Positions 23,656 to 34,004 of a stretch of DNA of 64,000 nucleotides are shown one piece after another. Origin of the DNA: Guadua angustifolia (taxonomy: Eukaryota > Streptophyta > Magnoliopsida > Poales > Poaceae). Location of the stretch: the NCBI GenBank assembly GCA_036346375.1, contig CM070508.1, positions 41,436,862 through 41,500,861 on the forward strand, in the 5' to 3' direction. Within the stretch, counting starts at the first letter, position 1; each line of letters begins with the position of its first letter. Under the pieces are notes generated by a model. The model saw nothing but the letters and a program-made list of their open reading frames with translations, made no database searches and was not told the origin of the DNA. A program made the translations under genes and the position numbers.

Positions 23656-23667
23656 AAGGGGGAGGTT
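23656..23667 (+). other. Polypurine tract of G1
   Basis: AAGGGGGAGGTT directly before the 3' LTR start at 23668. Confidence 0.9.
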
Positions 23668-26600
23668 TGTAACACCCCAATTTTTGCTTTTCTTGCATTT
23701 AAATGGTATTTTGAATTTTGGGAATTTCTGGAATTTATTTGGATTTATTTGGAATTATTTGAAATTATTTTGAATTAAACAATTTATCAAATTAATTAAA
23801 TAATGGAAAAGTTAAAATAAAGTTTTGCTGAAAATATTTTATTTGAGTCACAAATGTCTTAAAATATTTTTAAGAATTTTTCCGAATTTTTATAGTATTT
23901 TTAAAGCCCCAAATGAATTATTTTATTTTTGGGAATTATTTTTATTCGAAAAGGAATTAAAAATCTGAATGAATAGTATTGGGCCGGATACTGTGCGGCC
24001 CATCTCGCCGAAACCCTAATCCACCGATCGTGGGATCTCGATCCAACGGTTCTTCGATCGATCGCGTTCTTGGCGTGTGCGCGAAGTCGTTGATCGCGAC
24101 GCGTGGATCACCGGATTGCTTCGTCTTCACCGAGTCCAGTCGGATCACGCCACCACCGCCGCAATGGAAACCGTTAGGGTTCCGCGAATACTCGGACGCC
24201 GAGGCCGTATTTAAAGGCGAGCCGACCGCCGCCGTCTTCTCCTTTTCATGCGCACTTGCTGTTGCCTAGCCCACGGCTCGAGACGCCGCTGCTCGTCTCA
24301 TGCCGACTTCGCCGGTTCCGAGGACTCCGCCGCCTTCGTGGTCCATCCCGCCGCCATTGTCCGCCCTCCGCGTCGCTAAAGGCACCGCAAACTCACTGTC
24401 GCGCCGTCGGAGACGCTTATCTTCGCCACGGAGAAGCCGGGATCATCGCGCAAGACGTCGTCGTCCTCGCCCGGCGCGCACGACACCGCAAAGCCATCAC
24501 CGCCCCGAGCTTCCACGACCGTTTGATTTCCATCCAAGGGCCGAGGTGAGTCCACGTCACCCTTGAACAGTAAATCTCATCTTCCAACCTCATCCGTTAG
24601 ATCTAGATTCAACGGCTCGGATCGCACCGCACCGTAGCCAATCACGCCGCGACGCGTGGCACACCGAGCCGCACTGTGCGCACATGTCGCCGACAGCCCG
24701 GACCCACATGTCAGCCGCACTGTGCACTATTCACCGAAGTCGCCGACAAAGACGGGCCCACTCGTCACCAAGACGCGACGCGGCAGCGTGTGACGTCACC
24801 GCCGACGCATCTGGCGACGCCACGGGACCCACTTGTCGAGAAATAGCCGATCGTAGGACGTCGGCAAGGCCACGTGTCACTCTCTGGTGGCGACACGTGT
24901 CACGATGACGCAATAATTGATTTTCCAAAAAGAAAATATTTATTTAATTCGGTATATTGATTTTAAATATATTTTGAAACTTCAAATGCTTATAACTTTT
25001 ATGCTTTTAACTCCGATTTGAGTGAATCCAATTTCTATAAATTTGTAAAATTGTGATCTTTCTGTTTATGAATTTTATTTGAATTTTTGAGCACTGTTTG
25101 TCTACTATTTATTTATTTTATTGTTTTGTGCATACGTTACGCGTAGACGTTGAAGTCCCCGACGGTTTCGAGGGAGAAGTTCTGACCCAGGAGCAAGCTC
25201 AGGAACCAGAACCAGCACTTTTTGAAGGCAAGTTGTGTTTGACCATGTTGAACCTATTAGAGAAAATTATTTTGATTTAACTTATTGCATGCTAATTTAA
25301 TAAAAGTTGATTTGAATGAATTTTGGGATTAGTTAAATGCCTAGTTGTCAGTATGTCACCTTGTCGTATATGATTGTATGCCATGAATCATTTGTCACCC
25401 TAGGTTATGGACTAATAGTTGGACATTAATAATTTGCCAACATGGGTTGAGTAGACCGAAGTAGTATGCTTAGCCCTGCCACGTGGATATTTTATGATTT
25501 TGGGATACCAAAGTTAATATTGACTTAATGAGATATGGAACATGATTTGTGAATAAGACATGTGTTATTGAGTTGATGATGGCACGTGGTGCAATGGTAA
25601 AGAACCGGGGTGGGAAAATGATTTAGACTGTGGCATGTGGCAAGATTGTTCTGGTGGGCCAAGAGTGGCAACTGGGCGGTCGAATTTGGTTTTATTGGTT
25701 TTGGATGTTAAAGTCATTTTTGGTTAGTCTTGCCTCGGTCAACTAAGGACTTAACCTTGCGAGCATTTGAACTGAGTCTCTCATATGACCACAAGCTCCG
25801 TGAATGGGACGGGCTTAGTTGAGTAAACCGGGAAATCTATTCCTTGGTACTGCTCGTGGTGGTGTGAGGCCCGAGAAGCGGAATGAGAAGTCACATGGCG
25901 CAAGAGGGGGCCCTGGTGTGGTAACCAGTCCCTCCAAAGGTTGAAACCTTAGCGGGCAAGATCGAGTTTAGATGGAACTTTGGAAAGGCTTCGTTCACGG
26001 TTATTTGCCTTGGTGGTATTTGACTGTATCTTGTGGGTAAAGTGTATAACCTCTGCAGAGTGTACAACCTATTCAATAGCCGTGTTCACGGTATTGAGCA
26101 TCGCTTCGGTGATTACTGATCAAGGGTTAGATTTTTATGAAAATGAATTGTTTATGGAAAAATGCTTGGGTTGGTGATGATGAACCCGACTTAGGATGGA
26201 GAAATGATTTACGATTGAAATGATTGTGAAAGCTATTATTCCTACTATTGCTTTTATCGCTTTGCAATCTATTACTTGCTTATCTTGAATGTCAGATCGC
26301 TCATGAACCATAGCCTATCCTTTGTACTAAGCCATGCATGTAGAATATTAGAATTGCATTCTCATGCATGACTTGCCGAGTGCTCAAAGTACTCACCCCA
26401 CAACAACACAACTTCAGCTTGAAGAAGAAGCAACCCACCTCGGAGGAGGAGTATCAAGAGGAGCCGATTTAACTAGGGAGCGAGCCGATCGATTCGTGGC
26501 AAATTGGTTGGCGCCACGAGTTTATTTTATTTCATTGATTTGAATATTTTAATAAGTCTTCGCCCTGCGAGGCGTATCTTTGTAACTTGACCATAAGGTC

Positions 26601-26751
26601 AAACAAATAGTTTGAGTATTTAATTAAAGTACTTATTATTTCGTTGGATATGTCTGTGATATGTACCGATGTTGCAACTGTGTGCACTAGCGTGATCCTG
26701 GACTAGTGCTGAAACACAGAGGGTCCGGATTTGCAAATTCGGGTCCTGACA
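23668..26751 (+). repeat. 3' LTR of G1
   Basis: TGTAACACCC...GTCCTGACA. Close to the 5' LTR in AT-rich stretches, with clustered short indels in GC-rich stretches such as 24000-24900. It carries the mini-ORF copy at 25147-25227. Open frames at 23979-24928 lie within the LTR and are not protein genes. Confidence 0.95.
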
Positions 26752-26756
26752 ATGCA

Positions 26757-27487
26757 TCTATAAGAACCATGAAATACCTAAACGGTTCAGACAATGGTTG
26801 AATAGGGCCACATATCTCGCCTTGAATACGTTCAAAGAATTTGAGTAGCTCATGTTGGATTTTAAGATGAGAAGGTCTCAAAATCAATTTCCCAGTTTCA
26901 CATGCAGTGCATATAAAATCTGATGATTTTGGGAATTTGGCAATTTGTAGATCATGACCATTAGAATTGCTGATAATTTTTCTCATCATCCCTATACCAG
27001 GACGACCAAGACGATCATGCCATGTTTGGAATGCATCAACATTCTGAAAAATTACGTTGTACACAACATGTGATACGGGTTTAATGTATGTGAAGTACAA
27101 TCCAGACGGTAAAGAGAAAATCTTTTCAAGCGTTTGTCTGCCATATCCGTAATCTTTAGTGATGAGGAGAAATTCCTCATTATTGTCATCATGGATTTCA
27201 ACATGGAAACCATTTTTGCGGATATCTCTATAACTTAAAAGGGTACGTGTTGAATCAGGATACAATAGTGCATCCTCGATTGTGATTTGAGTACCCATAA
27301 GAAGCATGATAGTGGCACGACCAGAGCCAACTATCATTGCATCGCGTCCAGCGATTGTCAAAATATTTCCTTGCCTCTTAGTAAGAATTTGAAAATATTT
27401 TGTTTCCCTTAGTATAGAATTAGTAGTACAACTATCTACTAGGCACAATTCCTCCTCCATCAGATCGACTCCCGTAGAAATCGACAA
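26757..27487 (-). pseudogene. pol: C2 protease and integrase N-terminal half
   Basis: A 244-codon stretch from the ATG at 27487 to the G1 insertion. It opens MEEELCLVDSCTTNSILRET after a short lead, with LVDS as the protease active-site region. It continues through ALLYPDSTRTLLSYRDIRKN at the protease end, then the GAG-pre-integrase finger (WHDRLGRPGIGMMRKII ... CTACETGK), and the start of the integrase core with the first catalytic aspartate in FMVLIDA, where G1 is inserted. Open throughout; continues at 14869. Confidence 0.92.
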
Positions 27488-27550
27488 TGAAAATGGGAGG
27501 CCTTCGTACTTTGTGACAACTTCGGTTCTGTTCTTTCGATGCTCAGTTGA

Positions 27551-27568
27551 AGAGCGTGCTTGATAACA
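27551..27568 (-). other. Primer binding site of C2
   Basis: The minus strand reads TGTTATCAAGCACGCTCT directly after the 5' LTR. It departs from the usual TGGTATCAGAGC, so the tRNA primer is uncertain. The protease frame starts about 60 bases further on, leaving no room for gag. Confidence 0.65.
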
Positions 27569-27768
27569 TGTTTAAGAGTAAACGAAAATGGAAACCAAAA
27601 ATGAATGGAAGAACTGCCGATTGCATTGTTCAATATATGTTTTTTATACATGTGAAAGGGTGCTTAGGCATCTGTTGTCAAAGGACACACCCTTTGATTA
27701 CAAGATTAACTGCCTAATCTAGATGAGATCACTTGAAGATTAACTGCTTAATCTATTGGTTCACAACA
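27569..27768 (-). repeat. 5' LTR of C2
   Basis: 200 bp, same ends as the left copy; about six substitutions and no indels between the two by eye. Confidence 0.95.
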
Positions 27769-27773
27769 AATAG

Positions 27774-28558
27774 TATTCCATTTCCACATAAGCTTTTATA
27801 GGAAGTTAAGCTCAAGATTTTATTGTTTTTAATGCTTAGAAATTGCATCCTAACCAAAGATAATCTATTGAGAAGAGGATGCAAAGGGGTGAACAGATGT
27901 CAATTTTAATGCTGAAAGTATTACAGATCTATTCTTTGAATTTCCATTGACTAGGTATGTCTGGCAAGTCTTCACTTGCTCGTTTGACTTGGCCAGCTTA
28001 CCAAGGGACATGGATAACATGATGAGTCGATGGATTTATGGTTTCTCTGTGAAACAGCTGAAACCAGTTCTTGTGGGCTGTGCAGCGATCAGTTGGACGC
28101 TGTGGGAAGCGACAAATGTCTCTTTGTTTTTTAGAATAAACAGGTTGCTGTTCCAACGGCGATCATCTACTCTGATGTACATTGGATTGATCACTGGAGA
28201 TTGTTGCAGAAAGAGGACGCCAGAAATGAGCTGCATGAAGGTGTGGGAAGGATAAAAATTTGGCCGAAGAAGCTTCCAAATGGGCTCACGGCTGGGACCA
28301 GATCGCAAGGTGTTTACATGGAATGGCGTCAGCGTCTGCGAACCAGTCTCAAGGGAAAGTGCAGCATTTTGGGCGGAGGCGGAGGGGTTCAGCTCGTTGC
28401 TTATTTTCGTTTCAGACTGGGAGTTGCAGTGAGGACTCTGCTTCCTCTGTTTATCTTCCTTTTGCAGCGTGTGACCTAGAGAACGGTCTGTCTTGGCCTG
28501 TCCTGCCTTCTGCTTTATGAAGATCTTGTAGTGGTTTCAGTAAACGAAATCGGGGGAT
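27774..28558 (+). pseudogene. L1-type LINE ORF2, 3' fragment and 3' UTR
   Basis: Continuation of the LINE at 10746-11280 after the C2 insertion. MLRNCILTKDNLLRRGC is the zinc-binding (zf-RVT) block. The frame 27947-28255 reads TRYVWQVFTCSFDLASLP and KPVLVGCAAISWTLWEATN, the standard end of plant L1 ORF2. After the stop comes a short 3' UTR ending around GGTTTCAGTAAACG. No clear poly(A) tail is seen. Confidence 0.88.
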
Positions 28559-29099
28559 CTCACTCACATTTCGAAAACAAAAGGCAAGACTTTCCAGGAC
28601 TACCGAAGCATGTTTCAATCGTCATCCCAACGCCGCCGTGACAAGTCCACATTGATGTCTCCTTCGACTCCGAAGATTCTTCGTACCTACATACTGTTGA
28701 ATAAAGTGCGATATTAAGAGCAAGAAAATATAGCTAATTCCAAATAACAACATGATGAAAAATTTATAATCCAAAGATGACATAATCTGCAAGATTAAGC
28801 CCATTATGAATATTACGTCATTCATGCATAGAAACATATCTCCTACAACAGGTTAATGAGAATATGTTTTATATTGCTCTCAGATTTGGGTTTGATTGAA
28901 GATTTAAATCTTCAACTCCAATCATAAATGGGCCAAACAATTAATTAAGTGAATAAAGCTTCAAACTCTTACCACCTTAACATGCACGATAAAGAATTAA
29001 TAATTAAGTTCACTATTGTAAAAGATTTAAGATCAGACTTGTACAGGTGAAATAAATGTTAACTTATCAACCCAATCAAGCCTCCCGGCGACGGGCCGG
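28559..29099. other. Unassigned AT-rich segment
   Basis: About 540 bp between the LINE 3' end and the C3 leader. I see no coding similarity, no terminal repeats, and no copy of the 5' LTR expected for C3. Confidence 0.5.
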
Positions 29100-29223
29100 A
29101 GCTCCGCTCCGACAGAAGTTAGCCTTTTCTGTATATGGATCATAATTCAACAAATATATTTATATGCAAAATACTTTATGTGTTTTTCCTCACTTTGTAT
29201 ACACACAATGTTCACAAATTTTT

Positions 29224-29410
29224 GGTATTGGCCATACACAAGGTAGCACCATAGTTGCTACTGTGGGATCTACACTGTGTTTAATACATAGTGACTATCC
29301 TCAACGTGCGTACCCAATACCTTAATTCATAATCCCTATTGGTCATACACAAGGTAGTACCATAGTTACAACTGCAGGATGTCAATCCTCAACGTGCATA
29401 TCCAATACGA
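29224..29410. repeat. Imperfect tandem duplication in the C3 5' leader
   Basis: Two diverged units (about 29224-29321 and 29336-29410) share ATTGGYCATACACAAGGTAG, CACCATAGTT and CCTCAACGTGCRTAYCCAATAC. Non-coding. Confidence 0.75.
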
Positions 29411-29677
29411 AATATGAATTAAACAAGGTCTACACTTTCACAGTGATTACCTAATGTGTCAATACAAAGTTATATAACACAAGTGGCATCTATTGTATCA
29501 ACAGATTATGCCCATAAGAGGTCTACACCATTTTGGTGACTACCTCCAAAATGTTAGCACATAAGTGAGATTTACACTCATGATACAAGAATTTTCTCGT
29601 TTACATCTTATTTTGCATTTTATAACATTACCATAGCAATTTTAATTTATCCACAATAAATTAAACAAAATCTATGG
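29411..29677 (+). other. Remainder of the C3 5' leader
   Basis: Untranslated AT-rich sequence before gag; no feature seen. Confidence 0.5.
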
Positions 29678-30739
29678 TTGCCTCATGTAGGAACTATGGG
29701 CGCTAAAGAGTTTGATGTACTCGCTCTTGACGGACCCAACTATCCCACATGGGCTATGGACATAAAAGTTAGTCTTGCGACCCGCGGACTTTATTATGTG
29801 CTTCTTGAACAAGCAGAAGGTGCAGAACCAATAAGTGATCAACATCGGTATGCGGTTTTATATATTATAAGGCAGCATATACATCTGGACCTTAAGTCTG
29901 AATACATGTTGGAGGAAAATCCACATGCACTATGGCTTTCTCTTAAGCAACGCTATGAACAGCAAAAGGCACTCATCCCGCTCGAGGCCAATTTTGAATG
30001 GGCTCAACTTCGCCTTCGTGATTTCAAAATCTGGTGATTATAACCATGTCGTTCATAGGATTAGCACTAAGTTGCGATTACGGAGAAGGAACTTTCCGAT
30101 GCGGATAAAATTGAAAAGACTTTGTCTACAATGCTTCCCGCCGAAAGAATCCTTCAACAACAATACCGTGAGAAGAATTTCACAGTTTATTCCGAGCTTA
30201 TTCAATCATTACTTCAGGCTGAAAGACACCATGAACTCATGGTGTGGAACAATCAGCAGCGCCCTCTTGGGTCTGCCCCATTGCCTGAAGTTCATGCCAA
30301 CGCTCAGAATAAACCCAAATTTAATGGTTCTCCTAAGAACTATCAAAGAAATTCCCATGGTAAAAACAAACGCAGAAATAACAAGAAAGATAAGTCACAT
30401 GTCCCCAATAAGGGTAAAGGCATTTCCAAACAAAGAAATGACAAGCCTATTTGTCAGAAATGTGGTTGCTATAACCACATCACGAAGAAATGTCGTACCC
30501 CAAGTCACCTTGTTGATCTCTATCTAAAGTCTGTGGGACGTGGACGTATGACCCCGGGACAAAAGTATGAAGCCCATTTCAACTTTCAACTTGACAACTC
30601 TAGGGAAGAAGCTAGTTGTTCGCAACAAGTTCCCAAGGAACCAAGCAACAACGACGTACCGGAAGCCAAGGATCAAGTCAACACAGAGAATATGATCATG
30701 GAATTTGCTTCCAATGACATGTTTGGAGACTTCGACTAG
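29678..30739 (+). pseudogene. gag: C3 gag with CCHC knuckle
   Basis: The first frame, 29678-30037, reads GAKEFDVLALDGPNYPTWAM and ADLKSEYM-type words of the UBN2 capsid-like domain. Frame changes between about 30028 and 30122 interrupt the domain. The second frame, 30122-30739, reads STMLPAERILQQQYREKNF, a basic linker, the knuckle C-QK-C-GCYNH-ITKK-C and an acidic tail ending in a stop. Two or more indels near 30030-30100 are enough to explain the breaks. Gag forms the virus-like particle that packages the RNA. Confidence 0.88.
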
Positions 30740-30972
30740 GCTCCCAATCTCTAAGATCCTTAGTTTAGTACCTTATTTATTGTAATAATAAAGCACAATT
30801 ATGTCCTAAGTGTTGTATTAAATCATATTGTTATCACATTGACATATTGGATATCCCAATAAATGTAATAATTATGTTTGATATTCAATAAAGTTTGTAT
30901 GTATTCTATATATCTTCACCAAGAATTTTAAAATTCTTCATTTATATATAGATTTCTACGGGTGTCGATCTG

Positions 30973-32931
30973 ATGGAGGAGGAATTGTGCCTAGTAGATA
31001 GTTGTACTACTAACTCTATACTAAGGGAAACAAAATATTTCCAAACTCTTACTAAGAGGCAAGGAAATGTTTTGACAATCGCTGGACGCGATGCAATGAT
31101 AGTTGGTTCTGGTCGTGCCACTATCATGCTTCCTATGGGTACTCAAATCACAATCGAGGATGCACTATTGTATCCTGATTCAACACGTACCTTATTAAGT
31201 TATAGAGATATCCGCAAAAATGGTTTACATATTGAAACCCATGATGACAATAATGAGGAATTTCTCCTCATCACTAAAGATTACGGATATGGCAGACAAA
31301 CATTTGAAAAGATTTCCTCTTTGCCGTTTGGATTGTACTACACATACATTAAACCCGTACCACATGTTGCGTACAAGGTAATTTTTCAGAATATTGATAC
31401 ATTCCAAACTTGGCATGATCGCCTTGGTCACCCTGGTATAGGGATGATGAGAAAAATTATCAGCAATTCTAATGGTCATGATCTACATGCTGCCAAATTC
31501 CCAAAATCATTAGATTTTATATGTACTGCATGTGCAACTGGGAAATTGATTTTGAGACCTTCTCATCTTAAAATCCAACATGAGCCACTCAAATTCCTTA
31601 AACGTATTCAAGGCGACATATGTGGCCCCATTCAACCATTGTCTGGACCGTTCAGGTATTTCATGGTTTTTATAGATGCATTTACTCGATGGTCTCATGT
31701 GTGTCTTTTATCCACACGTAATCAAGCCTTTGCAAAAATAATTGCTCAAATTATTAAACTTAAAGCACATTATCCTGAACACCAGATTCAATCCATACGA
31801 TTGGACAATGCTGCTGAATTTTCCTCATATGCATTCAATGATTATTGCATGGCTTTAGGAATTCAAGTACAGCATTATGTCCCATATGTCCATACTCAAA
31901 ATGGTTTGGCAGAATCTCTTATAAAGAGAATCAAGTGGATTGCAAGACCCTTATTACAAAATTGCAACTTACCAACTTCATGTTGGGGTCATGCGGTCTT
32001 ACACGATGCTGACTTAATTCAATTGCGACTAATCGCATATCATCATGACTTCCTCACGCAACTAGTGCGTGAAATATACCAAATATTTCCCATCTGCGAA
32101 AATTCGGCTATGCTTATATACGCATCGATTTCACCACCAAGCGTACATCTATGGGCCCACACAGAAATTAGGGATCTATGTGGGGTATCAATCTCCGTCG
32201 ATTGTTAAATACCTTGAGCCCCTAACTGGGGACCTATTCACGGCCCGGCACGCTGATTGCATATTTAATGAGGATCATTTTCCGGCATTAGGGGGAGATT
32301 TCAAGTACCAAAAAGAATGCCCGGAAATCAATTGGGATGCTATAGACATCTCCACCTTAGATCCACGTACTCAAGAAACTGAACTTCAAGTTCAGAAAAT
32401 TATAAATTTGCAACACATTGCAAATAACCTGCCAGAGGCATTTACTGATACTAAAGGTGTTACTAAATCCTATTATCCTGCCCGAAATGTGCCTGAAAGA
32501 GTGGAGGTACCAAATAAAACCATTCAACTCCCACTTCAAAATAAGAGGGGGAGAAGTAAGGCCACGGCTAAAGATGTAGCTTCTAACAAGCAACAAAAGA
32601 AACCGAGGACAAAATCCTCCAAATCAGTAAATTTAAGCCAACCTCAAGTTGATCCACAACCTAGATCAAAAGTGCACTCTATTACTGATCCTGGGACATC
32701 GGAACGCCCTGGCTCCATAATTTTGGGAAATAATGAGCCATCATTAAGGGTGCAAGAAATTTCCACTAATTATATCGATTCTGGAGAATCATATGACCGA
32801 AAGACTACAATTGTCGACACTTACTTCTCCGCAACAATTGCAAATAACCTCCTAAATGATCCAGATCCCAAGACCATGGCAGAGTGCAAAAAGTGCTCGG
32901 ACTGGACTCAATGGAAGGAAGCAATTCAAGC
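30973..32931 (+). pseudogene. pol: C3 protease, integrase and start of RT
   Basis: The frame 30973-32208 (411 codons) opens MEEELCLVDSCTTNSILRET (protease active site LVDS). It runs through the GAG-pre-integrase finger (WHDRLGHPGIGMMRKII ... CTACATGK), FMVFIDAFTRWSHVC with the first catalytic aspartate, IQSIRLDNAAEF and NGLAESLIKRIKW. A frameshift near 32080 moves it to the frame 32069-32931, which has RHADCIFNEDHFPALGGDF, a basic linker, and the first RT residues DWTQWKEAIQA before G2. Only one frame change, so this is the best preserved pol segment in the window. Confidence 0.92.
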
Positions 32932-33603
32932 TGTCGACGATCGGGATCGCCAACCGCAAGAAATGAGACGGGGGTCAGTATGATGCGGGACCCGAGCCGC
33001 GCTTCGCTCAGATGGAGGAAAAGAGTAGACGCGACGATAGTCGGAGCAAGACGACAACGCGCGTGAGACAGAGGTTTATACTGGTTCGAGCCCCCGTGAG
33101 GGTAATAGCTCTACTCCAGTCACCTTGCGGCGGTGTCCTTAACTGTTTCTGAGTACAGGAATGTATTACAACTCAAGTTTGACGGTGGATATGTCTAAGC
33201 TCGGGCTATGGTGTGTTGTGTGTTGTCTTCGTGTGTCCCCAAAAGACTACGCATCCTTGGTCTTTATACCTCCTCTGCACGCAACGGACGAGAGAGATTC
33301 CCAGGAAGTGGCCTTCATGCACGTTGAGGACTGGCAGTAACCGCTCCGAACTTGTTGCACGCACCTGCTCCTACCCCACGACCCGCGCCTTGGGCAACCG
33401 CTGGTCAAATGCTTGATCCGAAATCCAAGGGAGGACTACGGCTTCGAACAAGGGCCCGCCCGAGCCCGGGTCGAAGCGGGGCGTCTTTCGGGTCAGCAAG
33501 CGCTTAGGTCGAGCGCCTCGGCATTCACCTGTGTCGTGGCGGGGCCTCCGAGCTCGGGGATCCGCTGACCGTCTTGCCGGCCGGTCAAGGGACGCCCTCG
33601 TCG
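32932..33603 (-). repeat. 3' LTR of G2 (inner boundary approximate)
   Basis: Matches 43593-44273. Starts TGTCGACGATCGGGATCG on the plus strand. Contains GGTATAAAGACC on the minus strand (33261-33270), a TATA-like element consistent with minus orientation. The alignment with the right copy stops at about 33603 because the right copy is truncated, so this LTR may extend further right; I could not locate a polypurine tract. Confidence 0.85.
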
Positions 33604-34004
33604 GCCTAGCCCCGATGTTTAAGGTCGTGGCGGAACATGGGCCGACCTTGAGTCTCTATAGCCGGACCGATCCCTGCACTTCTTGAGGTTGAGGTCGGGC
33701 GGAACGTAACGCCAGCCGTGAGTAAGCGACACCGGCGCCTCTTGATCTCCGGAACCTGATACGGATGCAAGCGGTTAGCGACACTGCTGTGTCTCAAACC
33801 GCGGCAGGCCTCAATTGCGCTGTCAAATCGTGGCGGCTTCTTCAAGTGCCGTGGACCAGTTTTAATGGCGACGCTGCCTTTAAACCTGAAACCGCAGCGT
33901 CTGTTTTGAGAAAAACTCCCGACCAGCGCCCTTCGCCTTCCAAGCCTCCTTGCCCAAGCGAAAATTTCCTCCCCCACCCTCGACCAAAAATCGACGCGAT
34001 CGCC
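33604..34004 (+). other. Upstream region of the G2 antisense gene
   Basis: About 400 bp of GC-rich sequence between the LTR homology and the ATG at 34005. It should hold the promoter and leader of the antisense gene and perhaps the rest of the LTR and the polypurine tract. I see no strong TATA box. Confidence 0.4.

Larger units (their letters stand above)
14875..26751 (+). mobile_element. G1: Tekay/RIRE3-like Ty3/gypsy chromovirus inserted in the C2 integrase
   Basis: Two LTRs of about 3.08 kb (14875-17946 and 23668-26751), starting TGTAACACCC and ending GACA, with a perfect 5-bp duplication ATGCA at 14870-14874 and 26752-26756. Gene order on the plus strand is an extra upstream ORF, gag, protease, RT, RNase H, integrase, chromodomain, polypurine tract. 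The order RT-RNase H-integrase and the chromodomain define a chromovirus; the long LTRs and the sequence motifs point to Tekay/Del. Coding regions are fragmented by many small indels. Confidence 0.95.
11281..27768 (-). mobile_element. C2: Ty1/copia retrotransposon with 200-bp LTRs, inserted in the LINE
   Basis: Two 200-bp LTRs (11281-11480 and 27569-27768) flank copia protease, integrase, RT and RNase H on the minus strand. A perfect 5-bp duplication AATAG lies at 11276-11280 and 27769-27773, inside the LINE. By eye the LTRs differ at about six positions, all substitutions. The gypsy element G1 splits the integrase. The gag gene is absent: the protease frame begins right after the primer binding site. 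The same family is present in the opposite orientation as C3. Confidence 0.95.

Noticed and set aside
33213..33416. A frame (MLCVVFVCPQKTTHPWS...) present twice almost unchanged
   Set aside because: It is part of the G2 LTR, and the second copy at 43875-44078 is simply the other LTR.
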